Of a DNA stretch of 64,000 bases, positions 44,348 to 52,917 are shown piece after piece (within the stretch, counting starts at the first letter, position 1; each line of letters starts with the position of its first letter). The position numbers were made by a program, and so were the translations under genes. The DNA comes from Apilactobacillus quenuiae (lineage in GTDB: Bacteria > Bacillota > Bacilli > Lactobacillales > Lactobacillaceae). The stretch lies in the NCBI RefSeq assembly GCF_002994005.1, contig NZ_POSN01000003.1, positions 220,446 to 284,445 on the forward strand, read 5' to 3'. Under the pieces are notes generated by a model. That model was not told the origin of the DNA. It ran no database searches and saw nothing but the letters and a program-made list of their open reading frames with translations.

Positions 44348-44593
44348 ATGAAATTAAGTAGTGAAAAAACGGCTAAGACTTCTTGCTTAACATTACTAAT
44401 TTTGTTTATTGTGACGTTAAGTAAGTTTAACTTTATTGTAGAAATTTTATTTTTTTGTTTATTTTTCTTTTCTATTTGTATAAAAAGAATGTATCTTGAT
44501 GAAAGAAATAATAAAACTTTATATTTAATTTTTAATGTATGTATTTTATTAATAGTATTACTTTTTTTGATTTATATTTTTTTAACCAAATAG
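44348..44593 (+). CDS. Small membrane protein, fourth in the cluster
   Basis: 81 residues from the ATG at 44348 after a strong AAGGAGGT; a longer frame from 44297 lies inside the previous gene. Three hydrophobic helices, loop KRMYLDERNNKTLYLIFN. It is the last gene of the XRE-led unit. Function unknown. Confidence 0.7.
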   Translation: MKLSSEKTAKTSCLTLLILFIVTLSKFNFIVEILFFCLFFFSICIKRMYLDERNNKTLYLIFNVCILLIVLLFLIYIFLTK

Positions 44594-44753
44594 AAATTAA
44601 ATCCAAATATATACACATAAAATAATTATTTTTTTACAAGATAATTTTATGAATTTGTTAACATTGATATTATCATTAGTTCAGTTACATATGAAAATAT
44701 TAGCAGTGAATTACAACTATGATGTAAAATAAATAGCAGAGGGAGATTTTATA

Positions 44754-45344
44754 ATGAAATTTAATTTCAAAAAGTTATCACTGATATCTTTAGCTACATT
44801 ATTATTCTCTACCCCATTGTTGAATAATAATGCTAATGCACAAAGTAAGAATAAGTATCCTAAAGAAAAAGTTTATTTATCTAAGACATTAACAAATAAA
44901 CTAGCTAAAGATGGCTATGTTTACAGACTATATACAACTAAAGACACAAAAAATCCGGATTATCCATATGTATCCGTCCCATCAAAAAACAAGACCAACT
45001 TTAAAGTAAAAGCTGTTTGGATTCTTTCTGGTGCAACGGGATCTGAAGGTGTTGAGTTAGTTTCTAGAAAGGGTAAAGTTGTTAATGCAGACTTTATAGA
45101 TGGTTTCTATAACAACAATAAGAATATAAAGTCATTGAGAAATATAGTAAAACTAGAAACTAAGATTATGAATACTAATAAAAAACATAATAAAGATTTG
45201 AGTAAATTGCGCAAAATGATTAATCACGTTAAATTATCAAAGGATCGCAAGATAGCTTTAGAATCTTATCATCAACTAGTAAATTATTTGAAAAATAATA
45301 AGAATGGTGCACCATCATTATTAATAGGTGAAAATGTATTTTAA
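44754..45344 (+). CDS. Secreted protein of unknown function, paralog B
   Basis: 196 residues: signal peptide about 1-29 (ends NANAQ), then a basic, helical mature protein with LTNKLAKDGYVYRLYTTK near the start and GAPSLLIGENVF at the end. It shares the order of features with the protein at 34600-35253. AGAGGGAG precedes the ATG. No enzyme motif is seen; a conserved small secreted family of this lineage is the best reading. Confidence 0.7.
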   Translation: MKFNFKKLSLISLATLLFSTPLLNNNANAQSKNKYPKEKVYLSKTLTNKLAKDGYVYRLYTTKDTKNPDYPYVSVPSKNKTNFKVKAVWILSGATGSEGVELVSRKGKVVNADFIDGFYNNNKNIKSLRNIVKLETKIMNTNKKHNKDLSKLRKMINHVKLSKDRKIALESYHQLVNYLKNNKNGAPSLLIGENVF

Positions 45345-45350
45345 TAAATA

Positions 45351-45391
45351 ATATAGAGGCCTCTAAAATATAAATTTTAGAAGGCTTTTTA
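45351..45391. terminator. Weak terminator between secreted protein B and the lyase gene
   Basis: AGGCCTCTAAAA and TTTTAGAAGGCTTTTT pair imperfectly and are followed by T's. Confidence 0.55.
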
Positions 45392-45403
45392 TATCTATTA
45401 TGA

Positions 45404-46513
45404 TTATCTAACAACAGCAGTTTTTTTAATATTCTTAATTAAATTATGTGACTTAATTAGATGATATTTATATGGAATTTTAATGCTTTTTGCATTGCTC
45501 TTAGCACTAATTCCAGTAGTATTTCTAAATGTATTATGTCTAGTGACAAATTTATATGCATCATCTTTATTATCTAAACCAATATTTTGGCTATTGTTAG
45601 TTTTATAGAAATAATTATGTTCAGATAATATATTACTACCACTGCCAATTTGCATAGCATTATATTGATTTTGTGAATACCCCTGTGCATTTTGACCAGT
45701 AGGATTAGTACTATTATCAAAATAATTATTGTAGGCATGTACGTATCCTCTAAGTAATGGGCGTCCCTTTAAATTAGGACCAAACCAATTATTACTTAGG
45801 GTAACATGTAATTTACCTGTTGCCATATATGAATCATTTTTATTAGCTCCTATTAGTAATGGCAATCTTTCTGAGGCTAGATCATGCCAATCACCAACCC
45901 AATTCCATTTTGGATCAGGATTCATATTTAACCATTTATTAGAAAACCAAAAATGATTATGATCTACAGTGACTTTGTCTGAGGACAATGATATAGAAAA
46001 CAAATCATCAGGAATATCATGAAAATCATTGTTTTTAATGATTGCATTATTTACACGACGTAAAGAAACACCTAAATAATTTACACCAACGCCACCAACG
46101 GTGATTTGATCATTATTTAATTTTTGTAAATCATTAATATGACCGTAAAATTTGATATTTTTAATTACCACATTAGTAATACTTTGATTTGCTGGTAATA
46201 ATTCACCATCGACTTTTAATTGGATGTTAACTAATGCGGGATTGCTTCCTTTTAATCCTTCAATAGTTAAATTATCCCAACTTTTATCAGCAAACGTATA
46301 AGTTTTTGGCACATCTCCGCCATTGATGGTTCTATCAATAATAATATGATGCTTTTTATTTTTAATAGCATCATTTAATTGTTGAATATTTTTAACAATT
46401 GTTCCTTTTTGATGGGAACCTTTAGAATTATAAAATCCATCGGCATTTGCAATACTTAATGTTGCCGTTAACATTAAAGCAAATGTAAAAAATACTATAG
46501 ATAACTTTTTCAT
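45404..46513 (-). CDS. Secreted polysaccharide lyase family 1 (pectate-lyase-like) protein
   Basis: 369 residues from the ATG at 46513. The signal peptide is about 1-24 (ends NADG). A right-handed beta-helix follows with repeated NN.F motifs: VTVDHNHFWFSNKWLN, HVTLSNNWFGPNLKGRPLLR and GYVHAYNNYFDN. The GRPLLRGYVHAYNNYF stretch matches the R.P..R.G..H..NN.Y end of pectate lyases. It would act outside the cell on pectin or a related plant polymer. Calcium-site Asp residues could not be assigned by eye. Unusual for a lactobacillus. Confidence 0.85.
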   Translation of the reverse strand: MKKLSIVFFTFALMLTATLSIANADGFYNSKGSHQKGTIVKNIQQLNDAIKNKKHHIIIDRTINGGDVPKTYTFADKSWDNLTIEGLKGSNPALVNIQLKVDGELLPANQSITNVVIKNIKFYGHINDLQKLNNDQITVGGVGVNYLGVSLRRVNNAIIKNNDFHDIPDDLFSISLSSDKVTVDHNHFWFSNKWLNMNPDPKWNWVGDWHDLASERLPLLIGANKNDSYMATGKLHVTLSNNWFGPNLKGRPLLRGYVHAYNNYFDNSTNPTGQNAQGYSQNQYNAMQIGSGSNILSEHNYFYKTNNSQNIGLDNKDDAYKFVTRHNTFRNTTGISAKSNAKSIKIPYKYHLIKSHNLIKNIKKTAVVR

Positions 46514-46658
46514 CAAATCATTTCTTTCTAAGAGGTTAACAACATTATAATACATAAAATTATTAATTTAATTGATTGTTATTATGATATGACAAAAAAT
46601 TACTTCAATATTTCCATTTTTTTGTTATAATTATTCTCAAATTAGGAGGTAGTTTAAT

Positions 46659-46820
46659 ATGAACAATAAAGAAATTGCATTAGAACTTACCAAGGAATTC
46701 TTCAATCATGCTAGTTTAGACCCACAAGATGGTAAAACTTATTTAGAAGCATTTAATGAAGCATATACATTAATCTACAATAATGTTTGCTCTGCTGAAG
46801 CAAACAATACAAAAAAATAA
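46659..46820 (+). CDS. Small conserved-looking cytosolic protein, 53 residues
   Basis: MNNKEIALELTKEFFNHASL begins after TTAGGAGGT with 9-base spacing, and a terminator follows the stop at once. Helical, acidic, ending EANNTKK, no signal peptide. It lacks a known family but has all marks of a real small gene. Confidence 0.7.
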   Translation: MNNKEIALELTKEFFNHASLDPQDGKTYLEAFNEAYTLIYNNVCSAEANNTKK

Positions 46821-46822
46821 AA

Positions 46823-46862
46823 TAAAAACTGCTTAGAAAAATTTATTCTAAGCAGTTTTTTT
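46823..46862. terminator. Bidirectional terminator between small protein and APC permease
   Basis: AAAACTGCTTAGAA and TTCTAAGCAGTTTT stem with A and T runs on both sides. Confidence 0.88.
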
Positions 46863-46867
46863 AATTG

Positions 46868-48268
46868 TTAGTTATTATTTTGTAATTTTGACTTCCTAAT
46901 ACCGTAAACAAAATAAACAATAAAACCAATAATTGTCCATATACCTACAGATATTTTTGTAACATTAGGAAGCATTAAGATAAAGTAAATACTAAATACT
47001 CCAGCAATGATTGGCAAAAATGGATAAAAGGGCATTTTAAAACCATTATTTTTAATATCTTTACGATGACGAAGTTTGATAACTCCAAATGAAATAAAAG
47101 TAAAAGCAATTAAAGTTCCAGCATTTATTAATGAAGCTAGTTGAGTTAATGGCACCAATCCAGCAAAGATAGCTTGGATGATTGCTGCAATAATAATAGC
47201 ATTACTAGGAACAGAGTGCTTTTTACTGACCGTACCCATTTTTTTAGGAAGCAATCCATCACGGCCCAATGCATATACCAACCTAGATCCACCAATAAAC
47301 ATGGTTACCATCGCTGTAAAAATACCAATTAATGCACCAACAGTAATTAATTTATTCCATGCAGTTAAATGAATTAATTGTAGGGCAAATGCAGCAGGGT
47401 CATCCACATTTAATTGCTTATAATTAACAATTCCAGTTAATACTAGTGAAAATGATACATAAAGTATAACGGCAATGATTACAGTACCAATAATTCCACG
47501 AACAACATTTTTACCTGGATCAATCGTTTCAGCAGAATTAGCTGCTAAAGCATCAAATCCAATAAAAGCAAAGAATACAGTCGCTGCAGCAGTTGAAATG
47601 CCACCCATACCAAATGGTATACTATGAAATTCTTTTGGATAAAATGGAACATAATTATTAGCTTTTACGTAGAAAATACCAATACATATAAATAAAATAA
47701 TTATGGCAACTTTAATAATTACTGCCCAATTTTCAATTTTCTTAGATAAATTTGTTCCTTGTAGAATAATTGCTGTTATTAATAATATTATGACAACAGC
47801 AGTTATATTTATGACACCGCCTTCCATAGGTCCATTTTGTAAAGCTTTAGGAATATTAATCCCGATTGCACTAAGAATATTATTATTAAAATAAGATGCG
47901 AAACCAGTTGCTTCAGCTGAAACAGCTAAGAAATATTCAAGAATCAATGACCAACCAAGAAGCCAACCGACCATTTCTCCATATATAATTGATCCAAATG
48001 AATATGCTGATCCGGCTATTGGCATCGCTGATGAAAACTCAGCATATGCCATACCAACCATCCCTGAAACAATCGCTGCTAATAAAAATGCAATTGCAAC
48101 TGCAGGTCCAGCATGATTAGCTGCTTCATGACCTGGTAAAATAAAAATACCAGTTCCAATAACTGCTCCAATTCCTAAACCTATTAAATCACGAGTAGTC
48201 AAACTTTTGGATAATTTTTGATCAGCTTTTATGTAAGTACTTACAGATGCTTTTTTAAAAATATTCAT
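46868..48268 (-). CDS. APC-family amino acid permease
   Basis: 466 residues with 12 or more hydrophobic helices. GLGIGAVIGTGIFILPGHEAANHAGPAV in helix 1 is the substrate-binding signature, and GFDALAANSAETIDPGKNV in helix 6 marks the cationic amino acid transporter (CAT/YfnA) group. It imports or exchanges an amino acid in the cytoplasmic membrane. It is divergent from a LysR regulator that probably controls it. Confidence 0.92.
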   Translation of the reverse strand: MNIFKKASVSTYIKADQKLSKSLTTRDLIGLGIGAVIGTGIFILPGHEAANHAGPAVAIAFLLAAIVSGMVGMAYAEFSSAMPIAGSAYSFGSIIYGEMVGWLLGWSLILEYFLAVSAEATGFASYFNNNILSAIGINIPKALQNGPMEGGVINITAVVIILLITAIILQGTNLSKKIENWAVIIKVAIIILFICIGIFYVKANNYVPFYPKEFHSIPFGMGGISTAAATVFFAFIGFDALAANSAETIDPGKNVVRGIIGTVIIAVILYVSFSLVLTGIVNYKQLNVDDPAAFALQLIHLTAWNKLITVGALIGIFTAMVTMFIGGSRLVYALGRDGLLPKKMGTVSKKHSVPSNAIIIAAIIQAIFAGLVPLTQLASLINAGTLIAFTFISFGVIKLRHRKDIKNNGFKMPFYPFLPIIAGVFSIYFILMLPNVTKISVGIWTIIGFIVYFVYGIRKSKLQNNN

Positions 48269-48374
48269 ATATTATTTATTCACTCCTTTTAATTCGTTAT
48301 AAATAATATATAATGATGATATCAATAAGTAAAATTAATATTTATTGTTTAAACATTAGAAAAGGTGATTTGTC

Positions 48375-49247
48375 ATTAATAAGTTATTAGTTTTGAAATC
48401 AATTTTAGAAAATAATAGTTTTACTAAAGCAGCGAAAACTTTAGGTTATACTCAATCTTCAGTTAGCCAGATGATTAATAGTTTAGAAAATGAATATGAT
48501 ATGAAGATCTTAGAAAGGTCTAGAGTTGGAGTGAAACTTACTCCTCAAGGAAAGACATTATATCCATATATTCAAGAGGCTATTAGTAAATATCAATCAT
48601 TACAAGAAACTGCACATGATATTAGAGGCCTTAAAACGGGAACCATTCGCATTGGTGCAATTACTAGTGTTAGTTGTTATTGGTTACCTAAATTATTCGA
48701 AGAATTTAAAAAGAAATATCCTGGAATTAATTTTGTTTTGCAACAAGGTGACTATGGAGATCTACTGAATTTAGTGAAAACGGGACAAGTTGATTTTAGT
48801 ATTATGACTGCTAAGTATGGAGATGGATTAGATAAGATAATTATTCATAATACTGAAATGAAGGCTTTTATACCTAAGAATCATCCACTAGCTAAAATGA
48901 AACAAATTCCTTTAGCTAAACTAGTTAATGATCCATTTATCTTAGTTGAAGGTGGTGGTTATAGTGAACCTCTTAATGCTTTTAAAAATGCAGGTGTTCA
49001 AAAACCTGATGTTAAATATGAAATTCAAGATGACTATACAATTATGGCAATGGTTGAAGCAGGGCTAGGAGTCAGTATTTTATCAGAATTGGTTGCGACA
49101 AGAACAGATTTTGATGTCGTTTGTCGACCAACTGTGCCTAAAATTAATCGTCCTGTAGCAATTGTTTCTAGAAATAAAGAAACTATTCCAATTGCAAGTC
49201 AATATTTTATTGATTTTGTTATTAAAAATAAAGATAGATTAAATTGA
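48375..49247 (+). CDS. LysR-family transcriptional regulator, divergent from APC permease
   Basis: About 290 residues. The N-terminal winged HTH reads NSFTKAAKTLGYTQSSVSQMINSLENEY; the effector domain follows (GTIRIGAITSVSCYWLPKLF). The first in-frame standard start is TTG at 48393, which has no ribosome site and removes part of helix 1. AAAGGTGA is placed 6 bases before an ATT at 48375, which gives the expected INKLLVLKSILE start. An AUU start is likely. It probably regulates the divergent permease. Confidence 0.9.
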   Translation: MNKLLVLKSILENNSFTKAAKTLGYTQSSVSQMINSLENEYDMKILERSRVGVKLTPQGKTLYPYIQEAISKYQSLQETAHDIRGLKTGTIRIGAITSVSCYWLPKLFEEFKKKYPGINFVLQQGDYGDLLNLVKTGQVDFSIMTAKYGDGLDKIIIHNTEMKAFIPKNHPLAKMKQIPLAKLVNDPFILVEGGGYSEPLNAFKNAGVQKPDVKYEIQDDYTIMAMVEAGLGVSILSELVATRTDFDVVCRPTVPKINRPVAIVSRNKETIPIASQYFIDFVIKNKDRLN

Positions 49248-49304
49248 TTCATATTATAAAATTAACTACCTATACATTTTTATAAATAGCGATAGAATGG
49301 AAAT

Positions 49305-49359
49305 AGGAGGTGGCAAATATATAATTTTAAATTCAATTAAGATTACATATTAGAATATG
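49305..49359 (+). promoter_or_regulatory. Displaced ribosome-binding site and hairpin before muramidase 2
   Basis: AGGAGGTGG (49305-49313) lies 43 bases before the ATG. Between them AATATATAAT (49316-49325) can pair with ATTACATATT (49342-49351) with one mismatch, which could bring the site near the start. No in-frame alternative start exists upstream because a TAG is at 49351. Confidence 0.55.
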
Positions 49360-50685
49360 AAAATAAAAAATACTTTACTAACTATTATAACTTTTACACT
49401 TTTAATAATTGCTTTTGCTTCATTTAAGACCAATGTTCATGCAATGTCAGCTAGTGATGCTAATCCTAATAACACTGTTTATGATATGTCCGAATGGCAA
49501 TCATATTGGACAGATACGCAAGTACAACAACTTAAGCAAGAAGTTCCATTCGTTATTATCAGGGCTCAAAATGGTAGTATGCGTTATGATTATACATTTC
49601 AGCACAATCGTGATTTATTAGAAAAGTATAATGTTCCATATGGTGTATATTCATTTAGTTTGTATACTTCGCCCGAAGATGCTGCAAATGAAGCTCGTAC
49701 ATTATATAGTCGTGCACCACATGCAAGATTTTATGTAAATGACTATGAAGAAAATGATTTAACCTCTGGTGATCCCAATACTGCTGCTCAAACTTGGGTC
49801 GACACGTTGCGCCCATTAGTTGGACAAAGAAAAGTTTTATACTATGGACCAGCTTGGTTAATGCTAAGAGATACTGCTAACGCAATTAGTTCGTATGATG
49901 GCTATTGGTTACCAGCATATCAGGATAGTGAACCACAAAGAGAACATGTTTTATGGCAGTTTACAAGTAATTTTTATTCTAATGCATTAGGTAAAAATAT
50001 TGATGCTAGCTTATTAGATTCCAAGGATGCTAATTGGTTTATTGGTGATACTGCCGATGCTAATGCACAGCCAACACCAATTGATAACGATGCTAATAGC
50101 AGCCAAGCTAACAATCAAAGTAATAATGCTCAACAAAGTAACAATCAAAATCAATCTAATGATTCACAAAATAATACTTCTAAGTCCAAACCTAGAAACA
50201 CAACTTACACCCAACAATCAAAAACGATGATTATTAAGGATGGCTATGATTATCAAATTTATAATCACGTACCATTAGATAATAAATTCTCAGATAATAT
50301 TTATGCTAAAGCTAGTGTAAGTGATTACACTCATAAAAGAGTTTATATAAATTCTATTGCTAACGTTAATGGCAGATCATATTATCGTTTGTATTATAAA
50401 AATCATGTTATCGGTTGGGTTAATACAAGAGCTTTAGTACCTAATTTAAATTATTCAAGTTACTACGTAAATAAGACTATGAAGAATAATCCAAAAGTGG
50501 CTTTCCATAATCATATTAATAATAGTGGGTTTGCCAGTCGTATTACTAATCATGGATATAGCTATGCCAACAAAAAGTTAAAAATCACTAGTCGTGCCAT
50601 TAAAGATGGCTGGCATAGTTATTACTACAAAGCTTACTATCGTGGCAAATTACTTGGTTGGATTTACCAAAGTGCATTTAAATAA
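49357..50685 (+). CDS. Secreted GH25 muramidase with SH3/GW-like repeats, paralog 2
   Basis: 442 residues: signal peptide about 1-29 (ends VHA-MSA), GH25 domain about 38-230 (VYDMSEWQ, YVNDYEEND with the catalytic Asp/Glu), then an Asn/Gln/Ser-rich linker (about 235-275) and two SH3/GW-like repeats (RLYYKNHVIGWVNTRAL, KAYYRGKLLGWIYQSAF). It cuts peptidoglycan glycan strands. It is closer to the muramidase at 51389-52705 than to that at 24219, which lacks the linker. Confidence 0.94.
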   Translation: MKIKNTLLTIITFTLLIIAFASFKTNVHAMSASDANPNNTVYDMSEWQSYWTDTQVQQLKQEVPFVIIRAQNGSMRYDYTFQHNRDLLEKYNVPYGVYSFSLYTSPEDAANEARTLYSRAPHARFYVNDYEENDLTSGDPNTAAQTWVDTLRPLVGQRKVLYYGPAWLMLRDTANAISSYDGYWLPAYQDSEPQREHVLWQFTSNFYSNALGKNIDASLLDSKDANWFIGDTADANAQPTPIDNDANSSQANNQSNNAQQSNNQNQSNDSQNNTSKSKPRNTTYTQQSKTMIIKDGYDYQIYNHVPLDNKFSDNIYAKASVSDYTHKRVYINSIANVNGRSYYRLYYKNHVIGWVNTRALVPNLNYSSYYVNKTMKNNPKVAFHNHINNSGFASRITNHGYSYANKKLKITSRAIKDGWHSYYYKAYYRGKLLGWIYQSAFK

Positions 50686-50689
50686 TAAT

Positions 50690-50725
50690 AAAAAAACATC
50701 TAGATTATCTATCTAGATGTTTTTT
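50690..50725. terminator. Bidirectional terminator after muramidase 2
   Basis: AAACATCTAGA and TCTAGATGTTT stem with A and T runs; it also ends the convergent gene at 50726. Confidence 0.88.
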
Positions 50726-51262
50726 CTATTTTAAATATTTATCATTAATTGATTGAAAAATTTCTGACCAATCATTTTTATATTCGACTGTATAATCAGG
50801 ACCATTTTGCATCAACATTGGTTGATATGCATGACATTTAATATTTTTAGCTATCACATGGTGTGAAGTGTTATCAACGTTGATAACGTTTAATTTATAT
50901 AAATTATCTAGCACTTTAATGAAAGGGGCGATAATTAGATATTCACTGATTTTATCTTTTGCGTTTTCATATTGATTATTTTGATTAAAGAAGGTTTGGA
51001 AAATATCATCAGCTAAACTAAAATGATTTTTTTGTGTTTGCCATCTGATATATTCGTAAACTTTCATATCTGTAGAATACTTATTGTAATCAATATCTAC
51101 CTTATGATTGATTGAAACTAGACTTTGCTTTTTCATCTCTTTTTGAATTAACTCAGCTAAAGTTTTATTTTTGGATAATTGACTATCATTTCCACGTTTA
51201 TAATTGTCATAATTTTTATGAAAAACATCATTATTTCTAGTAATAAAATCACGTAATTTCAT
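50726..51262 (-). CDS. Hypothetical cytosolic protein, 178 residues
   Basis: It starts MKLRDFITRNNDVFHKNYDN at 51262, 6 bases after AGGAGGG. The ATG two codons earlier is too close to the site. Charged, helical, no membrane segment; ends YTVEYKNDWSEIFQSINDKY. Family not recognised. It lies between two muramidase genes and is transcribed on its own. Confidence 0.65.
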   Translation of the reverse strand: MKLRDFITRNNDVFHKNYDNYKRGNDSQLSKNKTLAELIQKEMKKQSLVSINHKVDIDYNKYSTDMKVYEYIRWQTQKNHFSLADDIFQTFFNQNNQYENAKDKISEYLIIAPFIKVLDNLYKLNVINVDNTSHHVIAKNIKCHAYQPMLMQNGPDYTVEYKNDWSEIFQSINDKYLK

Positions 51263-51342
51263 ATGCATCCCTCCTACAATTCTCATTGTAACTAAAGATT
51301 CTTTTTTTATATAATAATATAATTATGATTTTAAGCCAAAAT

Positions 51343-51376
51343 AAAAATGCTACTTTAATTGAAAGTAGCATTTTTT
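51343..51376 (-). terminator. Terminator after muramidase 3
   Basis: AAAATGCTACTTT and AAAGTAGCATTTT stem with T's. Confidence 0.88.
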
Positions 51377-51388
51377 ATCTGTATTGAC

Positions 51389-52705
51389 TTATTTAAGCGC
51401 ACTTTGGTAAATCCAACCAAGTGTCTTACCATGGTAAGATGCTTGATAGTAATAACTGTTCCAACCATCTTTGATAGCGCGACGAGTAACTTTTATCTTT
51501 TTATTTGCATAATTTTTACCATGCGCAGTTACTTTAACGTTTGAAAAACCACTGTTTGAAATGTGATTATAAAAATCAATTTTAGTGTTTTTCTTTACAG
51601 TTTTAGTTTTATAGTAATTAGTATATTTTACGTTTGGGATAAGTGCTTTGGTATTAACCCAGCCAATTGCATGATTTTTGTAATATATACGGTAATAAGT
51701 CTTACCATTAACAGTTGCAATTGAATTTACATAAACTGATTTATGTTTATAATCCTTAATACTAGCTTTCGCATAAGTTTTACCTTCGAACTTATTATCA
51801 CTAGGAACATGATTATAAATTTGATATTCATAACCATCTTTAATAATCATATTGTTAGATTTTTGGACATAACTAGTATTTTTAGGTTTTGGTTGAGGTT
51901 TAGTTTGAGACTGATCAGAATTATTATCATTACTTTGATTATTATTATTATTATTTTGGTTATTGCTATTCTGATTATTAGGAGTAACTGGTTGTGCATT
52001 GGTATCATTAGTTTCTCCAATGAACCAATTTACATCTTTTGAATTTAATAAACTAGCATCAATATTTTGGCCTAATGCATTGGAATGAAAGTCACTGGCA
52101 AATTGCCATAAGACATGTTCTCTACTTGGTTCAGTTTCATTATAGTTTGGTATCCAATAACCGTCATATGAACTAATTGCATTCGAAGTATCTTGTAGCA
52201 TCAACCAAGTTGGACCATAATATAAAATTTTTCTTTGACCAACCAATGGACGTAATGTATCAACCCAACTTTGCGCTGCATTATCCGCTCCGCCAGATTG
52301 TACAGTTCTTAATTCATAGTCATTTACATAAAATCTAGCATCAGGAGCTCGATTATATAATGTACGAGCTTCATTTGCGGCATCATCAGGACTTTCATAC
52401 ATACTGAATGAATATACTCCGTAGGGAACCCCATACTTATTCATTAAATCACGATTTTGTTGGAAAGTATGATCAGAGTATTCACTGCCTTGTTGCACTC
52501 TTAAAATAACAAATGGAATTTCTGACTTTAATTGTTGCACTTGAGCATCTGTAAAAACACCTTGATGTTCTGATACATCATAGATAGTATTACTAGGATT
52601 AGCATCACTAGCAGTCATTGCATGTACGTTATGATTAGTAGCACCCAAAGTAACTATTAATAAACTAACCGTCATCATTGATAACAAAAAATTTTTTATT
52701 TTCAT
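51389..52705 (-). CDS. Secreted GH25 muramidase with SH3/GW-like repeats, paralog 3
   Basis: 438 residues: signal peptide about 1-29 (ends VHA-MTA), GH25 domain (IYDVSEHQG, YVNDYELRT), Asn-rich linker and two SH3/GW-like repeats (RIYYKNHAIGWVNTKAL, QASYHGKTLGWIYQSAL). It shares with paralog 2 the linker and repeat layout and a similar start region. It is likely to act in wall turnover, cell separation or attack on other bacteria. Confidence 0.94.
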   Translation of the reverse strand: MKIKNFLLSMMTVSLLIVTLGATNHNVHAMTASDANPSNTIYDVSEHQGVFTDAQVQQLKSEIPFVILRVQQGSEYSDHTFQQNRDLMNKYGVPYGVYSFSMYESPDDAANEARTLYNRAPDARFYVNDYELRTVQSGGADNAAQSWVDTLRPLVGQRKILYYGPTWLMLQDTSNAISSYDGYWIPNYNETEPSREHVLWQFASDFHSNALGQNIDASLLNSKDVNWFIGETNDTNAQPVTPNNQNSNNQNNNNNNQSNDNNSDQSQTKPQPKPKNTSYVQKSNNMIIKDGYEYQIYNHVPSDNKFEGKTYAKASIKDYKHKSVYVNSIATVNGKTYYRIYYKNHAIGWVNTKALIPNVKYTNYYKTKTVKKNTKIDFYNHISNSGFSNVKVTAHGKNYANKKIKVTRRAIKDGWNSYYYQASYHGKTLGWIYQSALK

Positions 52706-52746
52706 ATGTATATATAGAAGATAAATCTATATATTTCAACACCTCC
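52703..52746 (-). promoter_or_regulatory. Displaced ribosome-binding site and hairpin before muramidase 3
   Basis: Leftward GGAGG (52742-52746) lies about 36 bases before the ATG. TATATAGA (52726-52733 on the complement) and TCTATATA (52711-52718) form a perfect 8-bp stem with a 7-base loop in between. The layout mirrors that before paralog 2. Confidence 0.6.
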
Positions 52747-52917
52747 GTATATTTTTTAACCATATCATTTTAATTAGCTTAACATATTTTTTATATGAAA
52801 TTATCGATAAGAATAAATCATTAAAAAAGATTATTTTATAAATTAATATAATTTTAAATTTTTAATTGAATTAACTATAATAATCAATATCAGAAAAGTT
52901 AAAGGATAGTGATATTA

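Noticed and set aside
51743-52042. Rightward hydrophobic frame opposite muramidase 3
   Set aside because: It is the complement of the Asn-rich linker (AAT/AAC codons read as ATT/GTT), without a ribosome site.
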